Source of the DNA: Adenanthera pavonina
Lineage: Eukaryota; Streptophyta; Magnoliopsida; Fabales; Fabaceae
Length of the DNA stretch: 64,000 bases
Reading direction: 5' to 3'
NCBI GenBank assembly: GCA_026686845.1
Contig: JAIVEN010000008.1
Span: 12,802,501-12,866,500 of the forward strand
How positions within the stretch are numbered: position 1 is the first letter of the stretch; every line of letters starts with the position of its first letter. Below are positions 24,258 through 34,770 of the stretch, piece after piece. The notes below the pieces were generated by a model. It did not search any database, was not told where the DNA came from, and saw only the letters and a list, made by a program, of their open reading frames with translations. Both the position numbers and the translations under genes were made by a program.

Positions 24258-24701
24258 TATAAAGATATTTAAAGTATTGAAAAGGGATATTAAAAAAAAA
24301 TAGTAATATGAAATGAAAAAATATAAAAAAAAAATGAAGTTTGAAAATACATTTAATTTATTTGATCTAAGTAAAAAATCTACAATTTTAAAATATTGTT
24401 GGTTTATTGATATTATCTGTGATTCAAGTACATTTTCTAAAAACCTTCTTAAATTAAGCAGTGTAGCCTAAATAAAACATCATAAACAGTACCTTCCTAA
24501 AAAAGGCTTACAGCAGGGAGGCCAACCGATGGATCGGAGTCGGTTGAGTTGGTTGGGTTTACCATCCTGATCAGTTTTAGCTTCTTCGTCAAAGCGAATA
24601 TCATCATTTGGATAAAATAAAATAATATTAACCCAAATGAAAAGAGCTCCAATTTCACGAAAAATAGGAAGACGACATCCAAGGGGAAAGCTTCTGAAAA
24701 T

Positions 24702-26695
24702 TCAAGTAAAGAAGATAATGAAAATGAAGATGGATCCAATGACAGTTATAAGTTCTGCAAACCCGGAGTCGTTGCTCACAACCAAACGTATAGCGGCAAC
24801 AAATGCCACAGGCATGGTTAAAAGAGCCAAATTAACAAAAAACTTAGCATGCTTATATGCAACTTCTGCAAAATGACGATCACCCAGATGGACCCATAGA
24901 AGAATGATAGAACCAAGAATGGAGCAGTACAAGGCGATGGTGTTGAAAATCATGAATATTTTGAAGAGTGGTTGCTCGGCCAGCACTGCCATGCCTCGTC
25001 GTTTAGGGAGTGGGTCATCTGAAGAGTATACCCCACCTGGTACTGTGAAACCAGCTGCAAATGTTACTGTGGCTATCAGTGTGGCCACTAGCAAGAGTGT
25101 GTCAGCTGCTTTCATCACGTCCCATTCTCTATTGGTGGATATTACACTCCAAAGGGAACACCAGCTCTTTTTAAAATCGCATTAGCTAGAATCTGCAGTG
25201 CAACTGAATCCAACAAGCATATACTTATAAGCTGTATTCTCTTATAAAACGAGTGTTAAAACCCTTTAAAAACTCTTGAAAAAATACGACAAACATAATT
25301 GACAGATAATTATCAGTCACACCTCGTGACGTCTCATTGGAAATTTACAATGCATCAAAACGATATCCCGAGCTGTTAAACCTTTATCATTCACAATGTT
25401 CAAATTGATCTTTTTATCTCGTGATAGAAGGAGTAAAGTCCGAAGGCACAATTTTTCTGACGCCAAATGTAATGGAGTATTTCCATTTCGGTCTTTACCA
25501 TTCATAGTTTCATCACTGATCTTGCCACTTCTCAATAGGTATTTTACCATATCATATTGACCGCTCATTGCAGCGATGTGAAGAATGTTTTGGCCCTCAT
25601 TATTGAGCCAAAACCTGGTTTCAGACCATCCGACATGAAGCAAATGACGGACCACAAAAATGTGGCCCCTTTCGCAAGCAAGGTGAATGGGAAGTTCATT
25701 GTCTTTGTTTCGTTGAAATGCAAGGAGGGGAGACGCTCTTAGCAGAATAAAAACACCTTTCCAGTAACCAATGCGTGCTGCATAATGAAGGGGGGATTTG
25801 CGGCGTTCATCTGTTAGATAAATTAGCTCTTTTCTTGTGCTTACTATCTCTTCCAACAGATCTACATGTAAAAAACATACATATAATTAACAAGTGAATG
25901 CTAAAGAAACACTAAAGCAGCATATTAGTTAATTAATTTCGAAGTGTACGCAAATTAAATATACATACCGGTATCACGTTTTGATATGGCGACATAAAGT
26001 GGAGAGTTTTCGCAGCATTTCCAAATGGGCCAGTTTGAAGGGAATGGAATCGACAGGAGATGACGAACAATTTCTGAATCCCCTATCTGAACTGCCAGAT
26101 ATATTGGAGATTTAGCCGGATGAGTATCCCAATAGAGGGGCAGAACACGTTCGCTATGCTCATGTAAAAGGAAAAGAAACCCCTCGCGATGCTTACTCAA
26201 TATAGCTTCGTGCAAAGCTGTATTCCCCAAAACATTTTTTGACACGATAAAGTCATCTTTACTTGTATCTTCAAATTTGGACAGAATGACCTTCATCACC
26301 CCAATATTCTTGGCTTTTGCAGCGACATGCAGTGGAGTTTCCTTTCTAATGTTTGTCGCATTCAGCCCAACATTATGATCAACAAGCCACTCTGCAATCT
26401 TCTCTCTCCCAAATTCAGCTGCAAGATGAAGCAACGAATCGCCCGTTGGAGTTGTTTGAAGCAACATGATGGGAAGATCAAGTTGTTTTTGTGCACGTAA
26501 TTTCTCTAAAACATCAACAAAGTGATCTACATCTTTTTCCTCATCACGAACAGCGTCATACAACTCAAGGTTTATAATATCTCTAATGTCGTCAAGTTGC
26601 ATATCATCAGCTGATGAACCAAACTGCTTCTCCTTCTCTGACAGTTGCAGTAGCCTTTGGGAGCATATCGCCTTCGAGTCTGAATCATTCCTTTC
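24702..26695 (-). pseudogene. ankyrin-repeat/PGG membrane protein, copy 1, exons 1 (most), 2 and 3
   Basis: ACD6/ITN1-type protein. Exon 1 (25969-26695, plus the 5' piece at 34732-34769) and exon 2 (25323-25861) are open and encode nine ankyrin repeats, for example TGDSLLHLAAEFGREKIAEWL, TPLHVAAKAKNIGVMKVIL, QNILHIAAMSGQYDMVKYLL (shown as three fragments). GT-AG borders match copy 2 exactly (phase 1 and phase 0); intron 1 is 107 bp. Exon 3 (from 25192) holds the PGG domain (AAGFTVPGGVYSSDDP) with membrane helices. It has a frameshift with TAA at 25142-25144 before PGG and a TGA at 24702-24704 in the last helix where copy 2 has Tyr. Homology continues in frame past that TGA to about 24490. A copia element interrupts exon 1. 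Most likely a pseudogene. Confidence 0.85.
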
Positions 26696-27014
26696 TGATA
26701 GAAAATAAAAGGAAGGGAAGATATACATACCGATCACGGAGTATACTTCCACTTGTAGAGGATGAAGAGTTCCAGGCGGTAGAAACAAAATCACTCGGAC
26801 TTTGTTACTGCTTCACCGTAGACACACACGGGAAAGAAAAATTGAGAGGAAGAGTGAGAGAGTTTTTTACAGAGAGGAAAGAAGGAAGCCAGAGATTGAG
26901 TCTCTGAGCATTGCACCCAAAATTGAATCAAGAGAGTGTTTTGAATAACTAATCCTTTTTTTTTTTCACGCACACACACGTTCACTTAAATCTCTCGGGG
27001 TGTGCGTTGTGTAT

Positions 27015-27041
27015 GGGAACGGTTTTTATTTAACCGTTCCC
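27015..27041. other. hairpin in the copia LTR
   Basis: Stem GGGAACGGTT / AACCGTTCCC with a 7-nt loop. The other LTR has the same structure with one mismatch. Confidence 0.8.
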
Positions 27042-27055
27042 TCCCTCTCAAAATT

Positions 27056-27095
27056 AAAACAAATTAAATAAAATATATTTTATTTAATTTGTTTT
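27056..27095. other. perfect 40-nt AT-rich palindrome in the copia LTR
   Basis: Begins AAAACAAATTAAATAAAATA and reads identically on the other strand with no spacer. In the 5' LTR the counterpart starting at about 34647 has a single C/T difference. It lies a few tens of bases inside the LTR start (U3 side on the element's strand). Confidence 0.9.
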
Positions 27096-27148
27096 GGGCC
27101 TGTGCCCATATGTTTGGGCTCTATACCCATCAAGGGTGTAGCCCAACA

Positions 27149-28291
27149 TCTCCCACTCACACTTGATGGGTTAACCTCTTACAATTCTTCCTTTCTATTT
27201 CATACTAAGTGTTCTACCGTGACCGCATGGGCATGACGTCTATAATTAGGTATTTTTATACTAGAAATCCTTTTCAAGAACCAGTATAGAACTACCTTAT
27301 GTATTTCGTATTTATTTTGTTTATGTATTATGCCTTGAATGTCCTAGACTTATCCATATACACTTCATCCATGGCAAATGTAATCCCTCATAAGTTTTTA
27401 TATATAAACTTAGATTGCCTTACTCTTGTATACTTAGTGTCCACGCTTAAGATGTTAACATCATAACTTCTTAACGGACATGTCTTAGACACCAGTATAA
27501 GTATGTATGTATTCAGATAATCTTCCTTTCGCCCATATTTCATTTCAATATGAAACAATTGCTTTCCTAGCATAAGACCTTTTGATCGAATTTATCATGA
27601 CCATTGGATATATGCTAAAGTAGCTAACATTGAATCATTTTCCATGAAAAATGTCAAAGTCATAAGGACATTAATGAGAGGTTTTATTTCTCTCTGGGAC
27701 TCACACAGTAATGAAGCAGGGATCTATTCACTTACTTCCTAATTGCGGTTTTATTAAAAAAACATATGCAGGATGAATTGCATGCTACGATGTTACTCTT
27801 ATTACATAAGAGCGTATGTCGATTTTGTTTTTGTTGTTAACACCGTACAAATTTAAGTTTAGACACACACAGTGTCTAACCCGAATTCCACCAATTCTTC
27901 TACTTATCATAACGTCTTTGTTGGAGAATTCTCATCTGGTTACATGTATTAAGGATTGTGGGTATCCATAATTCAATCCAAAATTTATATTTATTGTATC
28001 TCATCCTGACCTATTCTCTTCTTTTGTCAAGGAGACTTATTTTGTGTTGTTTAACTGTCATATCTACTCTCTTACAGATTTGCTAGTAAATACAAAAAAT
28101 GTCTCATCTTTGCCCACTCTTCATGAGTGTCAAAAGCAGTTGCTCGTGTGAGGAAGCCAACCTTATCAACATGTACGACATACTAGACATTGTATATTTT
28201 TCATAAGTATATGTACTCGAATGACTCAATTATAAAAAAAATATATTTAATCTTATTCATATAATTGATCATTACATAGATTTGTGTTACA
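27149..28291 (-). other. copia 3' noncoding region and polypurine tract
   Basis: On the minus strand GTGTGAGTGGGAGA abuts the LTR and serves as the polypurine tract. Between it and the pol stop is about 1.1 kb with no coding signal beyond a short chance ORF, long for a copia element. Confidence 0.7.
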
Positions 28292-31200
28292 TCATATCCT
28301 ACGAATACCAAGTGATTTTACATGATCAACATATATATCTCTCGGTATTGGCTTGGTGAAGGGATCAGCAATCATTTGACGTGTAGGAATATGGCGAATT
28401 GTAACACTTTTCTTTGCTATGGCATCTCTTACAAAATTATACTTGGTATCTATGTGCTTTGTCTTACTATGATACTTGGGATCTTTAGTGTAGGCAATGG
28501 TAGCCTCACTATCACAGTTTATCAAAATTGGATCCAATTTATCACCAATGATCCCTAAGTGTTTTATGAATCTTTTCAACCATACTACTTCTTGTACTGC
28601 TGCAGAACATGAAACAAACTCTGCTTCCATGGTAGACAAAGCAATACAAGTCTGTTTCTTGCTACACCAAGATATAGCTCCATTGTTTAGCAAAAAAACA
28701 TATCCAGAAGTCGACTTGCGCTCATCTAGATCTCCTCCCCAATCTGCATCAGAGTATCCTACCAAACGTAAATCGCTTCCTTGATAACATAGGGCATAAT
28801 CTGCTGTGCCTTGCAAATATCTTAGGATTCTCTTCACAGCTTTCCAATGTTTCAGTCCAGGGTTTGGCTGGTACCTACTGACCAAACCAACTGCATAACA
28901 AATGTCTGGTCTCGTACACATCATGGCATACATTAAACTACCAACTGCATTGGAATAAGGGACTCTTTCCATCATTTTCTTATCAGACTCAGTCTGAGGA
29001 CACATATCTCGGCTCAAATTTTCTCCTCTTGAAATAGGGGTATCCATAGGTTTACAGTTTTTCATGTTGAATCGCTCAAGAATTTTCTCAATATAATTTT
29101 TCTGAGAAAGGGATATTAACTTTCTTGGGCGATCTCTATGGATCTTAACTCCTAGTATATAGTCAGCTTCACCCATGTCTTTCATTTCAAAATTCGAAGA
29201 TAGTCATTCTTTAATAGCTATAATCGATTTTAGACTATTTCCGGCTAATAGTATATCATCCACATAAAGGGATAATATCACAAGATTCTTTTCAAAATTC
29301 TTAATGTATACACAGTGGTCCTCGTCTATCATCTGGAAATCGTACGAGGTTATAGCTTGGTGAAACTTCAAATACCACTGTCTGGATGATTGTTTAAGTC
29401 CGTAAATGGACCTTTTCAACTTGCAGACTTTATTCTCTTTCCCTTTCTCAATGAAACCTAATGGCTGTTGCATATAGATTTCTTCATCCAGTTCACCATT
29501 TAAAAATGCAGTTTTTACATCCATCTGATGTAATTCCAGATTTAAACTTGCTACTATTGCCAGAATAAGTCTTATGGAGTTAAATCGCACAACAGGTGAA
29601 AAAGTATCTTCGTAATCTATACCTTCCTGTTGATTATACCCTTTTGCCACTAATCGAGCCTTGTATCATTCAATCGATCCATCTGCATTCCTCTTAATTT
29701 TGAGAATCCATTTATTCCCAATTGCCTTACGTCCAGATGGAAGATTGACCAAATCCCAGACTTGGTTCATTCTCATTGAATTCATTTCCTCTTCCATTGC
29801 TTTCTTCCATTCATTACTAGCAGGACATGATAAAGCCTCATGTATTGAATTAGGCTCATCATAATCTTGTGGGGTAACTATAAGTGCAGCCCCTTTTATT
29901 GGGAAACGTCTCTTTGGTACACTCTCTCTGTTACTTCTTCGCAGTGGGATCTCTTGTAAGTTATTCTGTTCTTGAACAGAATCTTGTACTTGTCCTTGTG
30001 AGCTCCCACTCGAATTAAGAGGTTGAGGTATATAAATTTGTTCCTCAGTTTCTTCCTGTATCTCATAAAGAAATACAGTACGATCTACCTCACCCCTGCT
30101 AGAAAATTCGTTTTCTAGAAATGTTGCATCTCTAGATTCTATTTCAGTGACACTCCCATCCTGGTTTTCACCAATGAAAACATAACCCTTAGATTGTTCA
30201 AAGTATCCAATAAAGATACATTTCTTCCCTCTTGGACCTATTTTTCCATATTTGTGGGAAGTATCAAGGACATAAGCTGCCGACCCCTAGGGTTTTAAAA
30301 TATTTAAATCCGGCTTCCGATTTGTCCATAGCTCATAGGGTGTTGATGTGACCGATTTTGAAGGCACACGGTTAAGTATGAAGGCTGCAGTTAAAATTGC
30401 ATCTCCCCAATACGAAATGGGTAGATTGGCTTGTGCCATCATGGACCTAACCATGTCTAGTAATGTTCTATTTCTTCTTTCGGCTACACCATTTTGTTGT
30501 GGAGTGCCAGGAATTATAAGTTGCCTTACTATTCCCTTTTCTTCACAGAGCTTTTTGAATTGTTCCGATAAATATTCACGTCCGTGATCGGTTCTTAATG
30601 CTTTGATTTTCTTGTCTATTTGATTTTCAACTAAATTCATGTATCGTTTAAAACATTCTAGTGCTTCAGATTTATGTGACATCAAATAGACATAACCAAA
30701 TCGCGAGTAATCATCAATGAAAGTGATGAAATAAACAGCTCCATGTTTTGTCCTCACACTCATAGGACCACAAACATCTGAATGGATTAATTGCAATGGA
30801 GTTTTTGCCCTAGTTCCAGTTCCAAATGGTTTTCTAGTTGCTTTACCAGCTAGGCAATGCTCACACAAGAACATTTCCATTTTATCAATTTCACCTAGCA
30901 GTCCTTCTTTAGCTAGTTTAATCATTCTATTTTGATTAATATGTCCTAGTCTAGCATGCCAAGCATTCATATCAACAATTAAATTGGAAGAAGTTGCAAA
31001 GCAATCATGTATATAAAATACATTAACAATGTCCATAACAAAGAACTTCTTTGAAAGAAAAGCTGAACCATAAAAGGTTGTCCTTAATGAAATGTCTGCT
31101 ACTTTATCATGAAAATTTACATTAAACCCATAAATTAATAAGCAGGAAATAGAAACTAAGTTCCATCGGATGTCAGGTGCATGAAGTACATCATAGAGGA

Positions 31201-31342
31201 TTAAGGTTTTTCCACCTCGCAAAGTTAATTTGCAGGTTCCTATGCCTTTCACCTCAATTCTCGCGTTGTTACCAACATAAAGCCACTTGCTTTGATTCGG
31301 CAACCAACGGTACTCTGTAAAGGATCCTCGATCCCTGCTCAC
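28292..31342 (-). pseudogene. pol: copia pol: integrase, reverse transcriptase, RNase H
   Basis: From its 5' end: protease remnant (VSRDRGSFTEYRWL... LYDVLHAPDIRWNLVSI), integrase zinc motif (HARLGHINQNRM ... CEHCLAGK), the D-D-E core (HSDVCGPM, ALRTDHGREYLS, IPGTPQQNGVAERRNRTLLD), then RT (MDVKTAFLNGELDEEIYMQQ, and LYVDDILLAGNS with the YVDD pair), then RNase H (GYSDADWGGDLDERKSTSGY, STMEAEFVSCS, SKTKHIDTKYNFVRD). It ends at TGA/TAA near 28292. Three internal stops: TAG at 30287 (Trp expected), TGA at 29666 (Arg expected), TGA at 29204 (Trp expected). Otherwise the frame is conserved. Confidence 0.93.
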
Positions 31343-31360
31343 GTGGTCTGTAAAGGATCC

Positions 31361-32203
31361 TCAATCCCTTGCAAAATGACCCATTTTCAGGCAGGAATAG
31401 CACTTAACCTTACTCAGGTCAGTCTTCTTCTTCTTTCCGCCTTTCTTCCCTCTTTTCTTGAAAGGCTTATTTCCCTTTTTAAAATTTGGGACATTCTTCT
31501 TACCCTTTCTTTGATATTTCTTGCCCTTTTTGAAATTAGGCTTAGGGTTAGAAGTTCCTGCTTCTTCAGTCAGATAGGCTTGTCCAGATGCTCTGTAGGC
31601 CTCTAGACGTTCATCTTCAAGCTCCAGGTGTTTCGCCACATCACTAAAAGTGTTTATATTCTCATTATGGGTTAGGTTGACTTTCATGTGTTCCCAATTT
31701 GAAGGGAGTGATCTTATGACAGCCTGGATCTGCTGTTCGTCAGACAATTCATGCCCAGCTTCCTTCAGTTCTCTGATCATGCTGGCCATCTCTCGCAGAT
31801 GCTGTTTCATAGGAGTATTAGGCCTTAACTTATAAGTATCAAACTTAATTGTCAGCCTTCTAAGTTTGGTGGTAGAGGTACCTCCAAACTTATCCTTTAA
31901 TGCCGTCCACATAGCTTGTGCAGTTGAATATTTTTCATACTCACACATGAGGTCATTTGCCATAGTACCCAGCATAGTTATACGTGCTATGCTGTTCTTC
32001 CTTTTCCAGGCCATGTAGACCTCTTGGTCTCTCCTATGTTGGGTTGTATTGCCGGCTTCTGGTTATGCCATGACTATAGTCAGTGGCTATACAGCATCTT
32101 GTTCTTCCAATATATAGGAAACCTTTCAGTGCCAGATGTCCCAATTATCCCCATTTAGTTTATCTTCTTTGTTTAGCTCAGCCATTATACTCTTGGTTGC
32201 CAT
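31361..32203 (-). pseudogene. gag: copia gag, nonsense-ridden
   Basis: The likely start is ATG at 32201-32203 (MATKSIMAELNKEDKLNGDN). In-frame TGA (32126), TAG (32087) and TAA (32063) follow, each one transition from Arg or Gln codons. The rest is open: Gag helical core (WTALKDKFGGTSTTKLRRLT, IRSLPSNWEHMKVNLTHNEN), a lysine-rich nucleic-acid-binding stretch, then the zinc knuckle CYSCLKMGHFARD. The final cysteine is lost to a stop at 31361, where a deletion joins this motif to the protease remnant. Confidence 0.88.
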
Positions 32204-32564
32204 CCTCAAATCAGTTACGAAACTATCCCACATAAAGGATTTCTATTATGAGCTGAACTAAAGAATATATTAATAAATATACTTGTAGCACAGTACAATA
32301 TACAATGTCATATACTTGTATTATTTCTTAGTAAGACAATAATAATATCATTAGTTCCATAATCAGGAGACCACAAGTGTATCTCCCATCATACGGATGC
32401 TAATGTTACTATTATTTTCTATTAAGATTTTAATACAAGTACTAGAATAATTAACTCAAAAAAAAACTTATTTTAAGAGCTCCCACTCAAATAAAGCATA
32501 TATATTAAAATATTGAATACGTACAAGAACATAGTCATTGTAAAAAAATAAAAAAATACATAAA

Positions 32565-33114
32565 TCAAATAGAAAAACAGAAATGAACAATTTTTTTCTT
32601 AAGAATGCTATTCGATATTTTCATCGCTCTCTTAATAGCATCGACCCAGGTGTAATCTGAATATTTCTTGTTTTGTGTATTCAGATTTTCTCTTAACTTA
32701 AGAATGACGTTCGCGAAGAACTCAGTATCTTCCATATTCATCACAAAGTGTGAATACTTTGCAAGAATTGGATACAAATCTTTTAAATGTTTTATTTTTT
32801 GTCGCATCTCTATTTGCTATGTCTTGTGCTACAGAGTGGGTAAGGGGTTGATCTACTTCTTGATCTTCAATTTTAGGCTCTTCAAAAATAATTTCATCTT
32901 CCTTTGGCCCATTTGGATCTGTATACACTTCTTGAAGTTCCCCAGGATTTTCTTCTCCTTCTAAAAACTCCTCATCAGGATCTTCATCCAAAAATTCATC
33001 TTCTGGAATAAGTTCTTCCAAATACTCATAACTTGGAGAACCATATCCAACTATTTCAGTACTTTCAGAATTCTCTAGCTTCATTATATATATATATATA
33101 TATATTACCTTCAA
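32565..33114 (-). pseudogene. extra acidic ORF in the copia leader
   Basis: Two overlapping frames upstream of gag look like one former protein of about 170-180 residues broken by a +/-1 frameshift near 32807. The N-terminal ~95 residues are strikingly acidic (ELIPEDEFLDEDPDEEFLEG). The C-terminal part has helical, mixed-charge sequence (MRQKIKHLKDLYPILAKYSH, YSDYTWVDAIKRAMKISNS). Possible starts are a Met next to a (TA)n run at about 33080. I do not recognise the family. The biased yet non-repetitive composition argues against chance, but neither expression nor function can be inferred. Confidence 0.5.
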
Positions 33115-33239
33115 TAAAATAGTAGGAATTATTAAAATGATAAAAAAAATTTTATTAAAAAAAATATAATGAAATAGCTTTAGACAGATCCAAAATTATC
33201 TCAAAACTAGCCAAATAGTATATCATATTGAAGATCTCG

Positions 33240-34260
33240 AATTTAGGAATTTTTAGAAGCAAACCGTGGCCAAAAATACCCCTGCACGTGCCCACACGCG
33301 GCCAGAGAAGTCCAGAAAAAAAAATGAAAAAGAAAAAAAATGGTTATCTCACGCGCCAGGGAGGCGCGTGAGATCCACGCGCCACCATGCAAGGCTCTCT
33401 AGGGGACACGCGCCGGCCAGACACCTTCCACGCGTCGCCCGCGTTCTAACGGTGTCATCCACGTGGCCCAATCACATGTCGATGGGCCCCACGCGCCACA
33501 TCAGCAATCGCCCTCCTTTTTTTTTTTTTGAAAAACCCAAAGTCTCGGCCCAAAAAAAATTTTTAAATTTTTTTTTTTACAAGGCCGGCTACTGCAGGCC
33601 CAAAAAAAATTTTCTTTTTTTTTTTCTTTTAACTTAGCCCGTGGTTTTTTTTTTTAAAACCTAAAATGACGTGTCGTTTTGGCGAAACGCCAAAACAACG
33701 CATCGCTGAGGTCATCCCTGACCTCCCGCCGGGTCAACCCGACCCGGTACGGACCCAGTGGCGGACCCGCAAACCCGCCACCGTTTTTCACCGTTTTCTC
33801 CTTCGTCCGGTGTCCGTTTGAGGCGTTCTTGGTGTCATTTTTCTCGTTTCGACGTCTTCTACATGATGGTGGCCTCCTTTTATCCAAAAAATTGTGATTT
33901 CTTTAAACCCAATTTTTTCTTTTTCTACGCATACGATGACTTTTTCTGGTATTTTCTCTCTAATCCAGTGTTCATTTTAATGCGGTTTTAGTAGGCTTAA
34001 TCTCATCTCTTTATTCTCTACACAATGGTATTTTTATTTTCTTGAAAGGGATGATCATACAGTACCCTAAAACTGTACCGTGTAAAAAAAAAATTTAAAT
34101 TTTTAGATCCCATATACTGAATCCTATTTGCTTATCTCATGAGTATAAACAGTATACAAATTATGTATAAAAAAAAATCATAAGAAAAATATATACCGTA
34201 TGCAAATTATGAAACTCGGAAAAAAATTTTACAGCGAAAATCGATTTTTTTTGAATCTAA
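33240..34260 (-). other. copia 5' leader, GC-rich then AT-rich
   Basis: Noncoding leader with CACGCGCC-type repeats in both orientations (33340-33460), T-runs and a hairpin at 33676-33696. Arginine-rich and glycine/proline-rich open frames here follow from base composition. It presumably carries packaging and dimerisation signals. Confidence 0.5.
33676..33696. other. short perfect hairpin in the copia leader
   Basis: GTTTTGGCG-AAA-CGCCAAAAC, a 9-bp stem with a 3-nt loop. Confidence 0.75.
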
Positions 34261-34261
34261 A

Positions 34262-34279
34262 CTCAGGCTCTGATGCCAA
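34262..34279 (-). other. copia primer-binding site
   Basis: On the minus strand TTGGCATCAGAGCCTGAG follows the 5' LTR. It resembles the initiator tRNA-Met site TGGTATCAGAGCC with one difference. Confidence 0.75.
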
Positions 34280-34731
34280 TGATAGAAAATAAAAGGAAGG
34301 GAAGACATACATACCGATCACGGAGTATACTTCCACTTGCAGAGGATGAAGAGTTCCAGGCGGTAGAAACAAAATCACTCGGACTTTGTTTACTGCTTCA
34401 CTGTAGACACACACGGAAAAGAAAAATTGAGAGGAAGAGTGAGAGCGTTTTTTACAGAGAGGAAAGAAGGAAGCCAGAGATTGAGTCTCTGAGCGTTGCA
34501 CCCAAAATTGAATCAAGAGAGTGTTTTGAATAACTAATCCTTTTTTTTTCACGCACACACACGTTCACTTAAATCTCTCGGGGTGTGCGTTGTGTATGGA
34601 AACGGTTTTTATTTAACCGTTCCCTCCCTCTCAAAATTAAAATAAATTAAATAAAATATATTTTATTTAATTTGTTTTGGGCCTGTGCCCATATGTTTGG
34701 GCTCTATACCCATCAAGGGTGTAGCCCAACA
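34280..34731 (-). repeat. 5' LTR of the copia element
   Basis: 452 bp, TG...CA on the plus strand (TGATAGAAA...GCCCAACA). Same palindromes as the other LTR, each with one mismatch. Confidence 0.93.
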
Positions 34732-34769
34732 CTTTCCATAGCAATTTTCATGTCATCTGAATTTCTCAT
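34732..34769 (-). pseudogene. 5' stub of ankyrin copy 1 (start codon and first codons)
   Basis: Start ATG at 34767-34769, then MRNSDDMKIAME, with the next codon (AGG) split by the copia insertion. With the insertion and one CTTTC removed it reads straight into RNDSDSKAICSQRL at 26695. Copy 2 has the corresponding MSNSVHAALNMM. Homology between the copies continues about 100 bp upstream, as expected for 5' UTR. Confidence 0.85.
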
Positions 34770-34770
34770 T

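Larger units (their letters stand above)
26696..27148 (-). repeat. 3' LTR of the copia element
   Basis: 453 bp. On the minus strand it starts TGTTGGGCTACACCC. It holds a perfect 40-nt palindrome and a 10-bp hairpin. Near its end an open frame with ATG at 26726-26728 (MYIFPSFYFLSERNDS) runs in frame into ankyrin exon 1, so a transcript starting in this LTR could encode nearly the whole exon. Confidence 0.93.
26696..34731 (-). mobile_element. Ty1/copia LTR retrotransposon in ankyrin copy 1
   Basis: An 8036-bp element: LTRs of 453 and 452 bp (TGTTGGGC...CTATCA on its own strand), 5-bp duplication CTTTC (26691-26695 and 34732-34736), primer site, about 2.1-kb leader, gag, then pol in copia order (protease, integrase, RT, RNase H), then about 1.1 kb of spacer before the polypurine tract. 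It is not autonomous now: seven nonsense codons plus a deletion over the protease active site. The LTRs differ by about eight substitutions and two small indels, so it looks younger than the chromovirus. It lies in the same orientation as the host gene. Confidence 0.95.

Noticed and set aside
32565..33114. Remnant of a plant pararetrovirus for the acidic ORF
   Set aside because: No pararetroviral motifs are seen, and it lies within the intact boundaries of the copia element.
33266..33897. Arginine- and proline-rich open frames on both strands
   Set aside because: They follow from the GC-rich and T-run composition of the copia leader and show no domain pattern.
34271..34280. tRNA gene suggested by the primer-site-like sequence
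   Set aside because: Only the short primer-binding complement is present; there is no cloverleaf.
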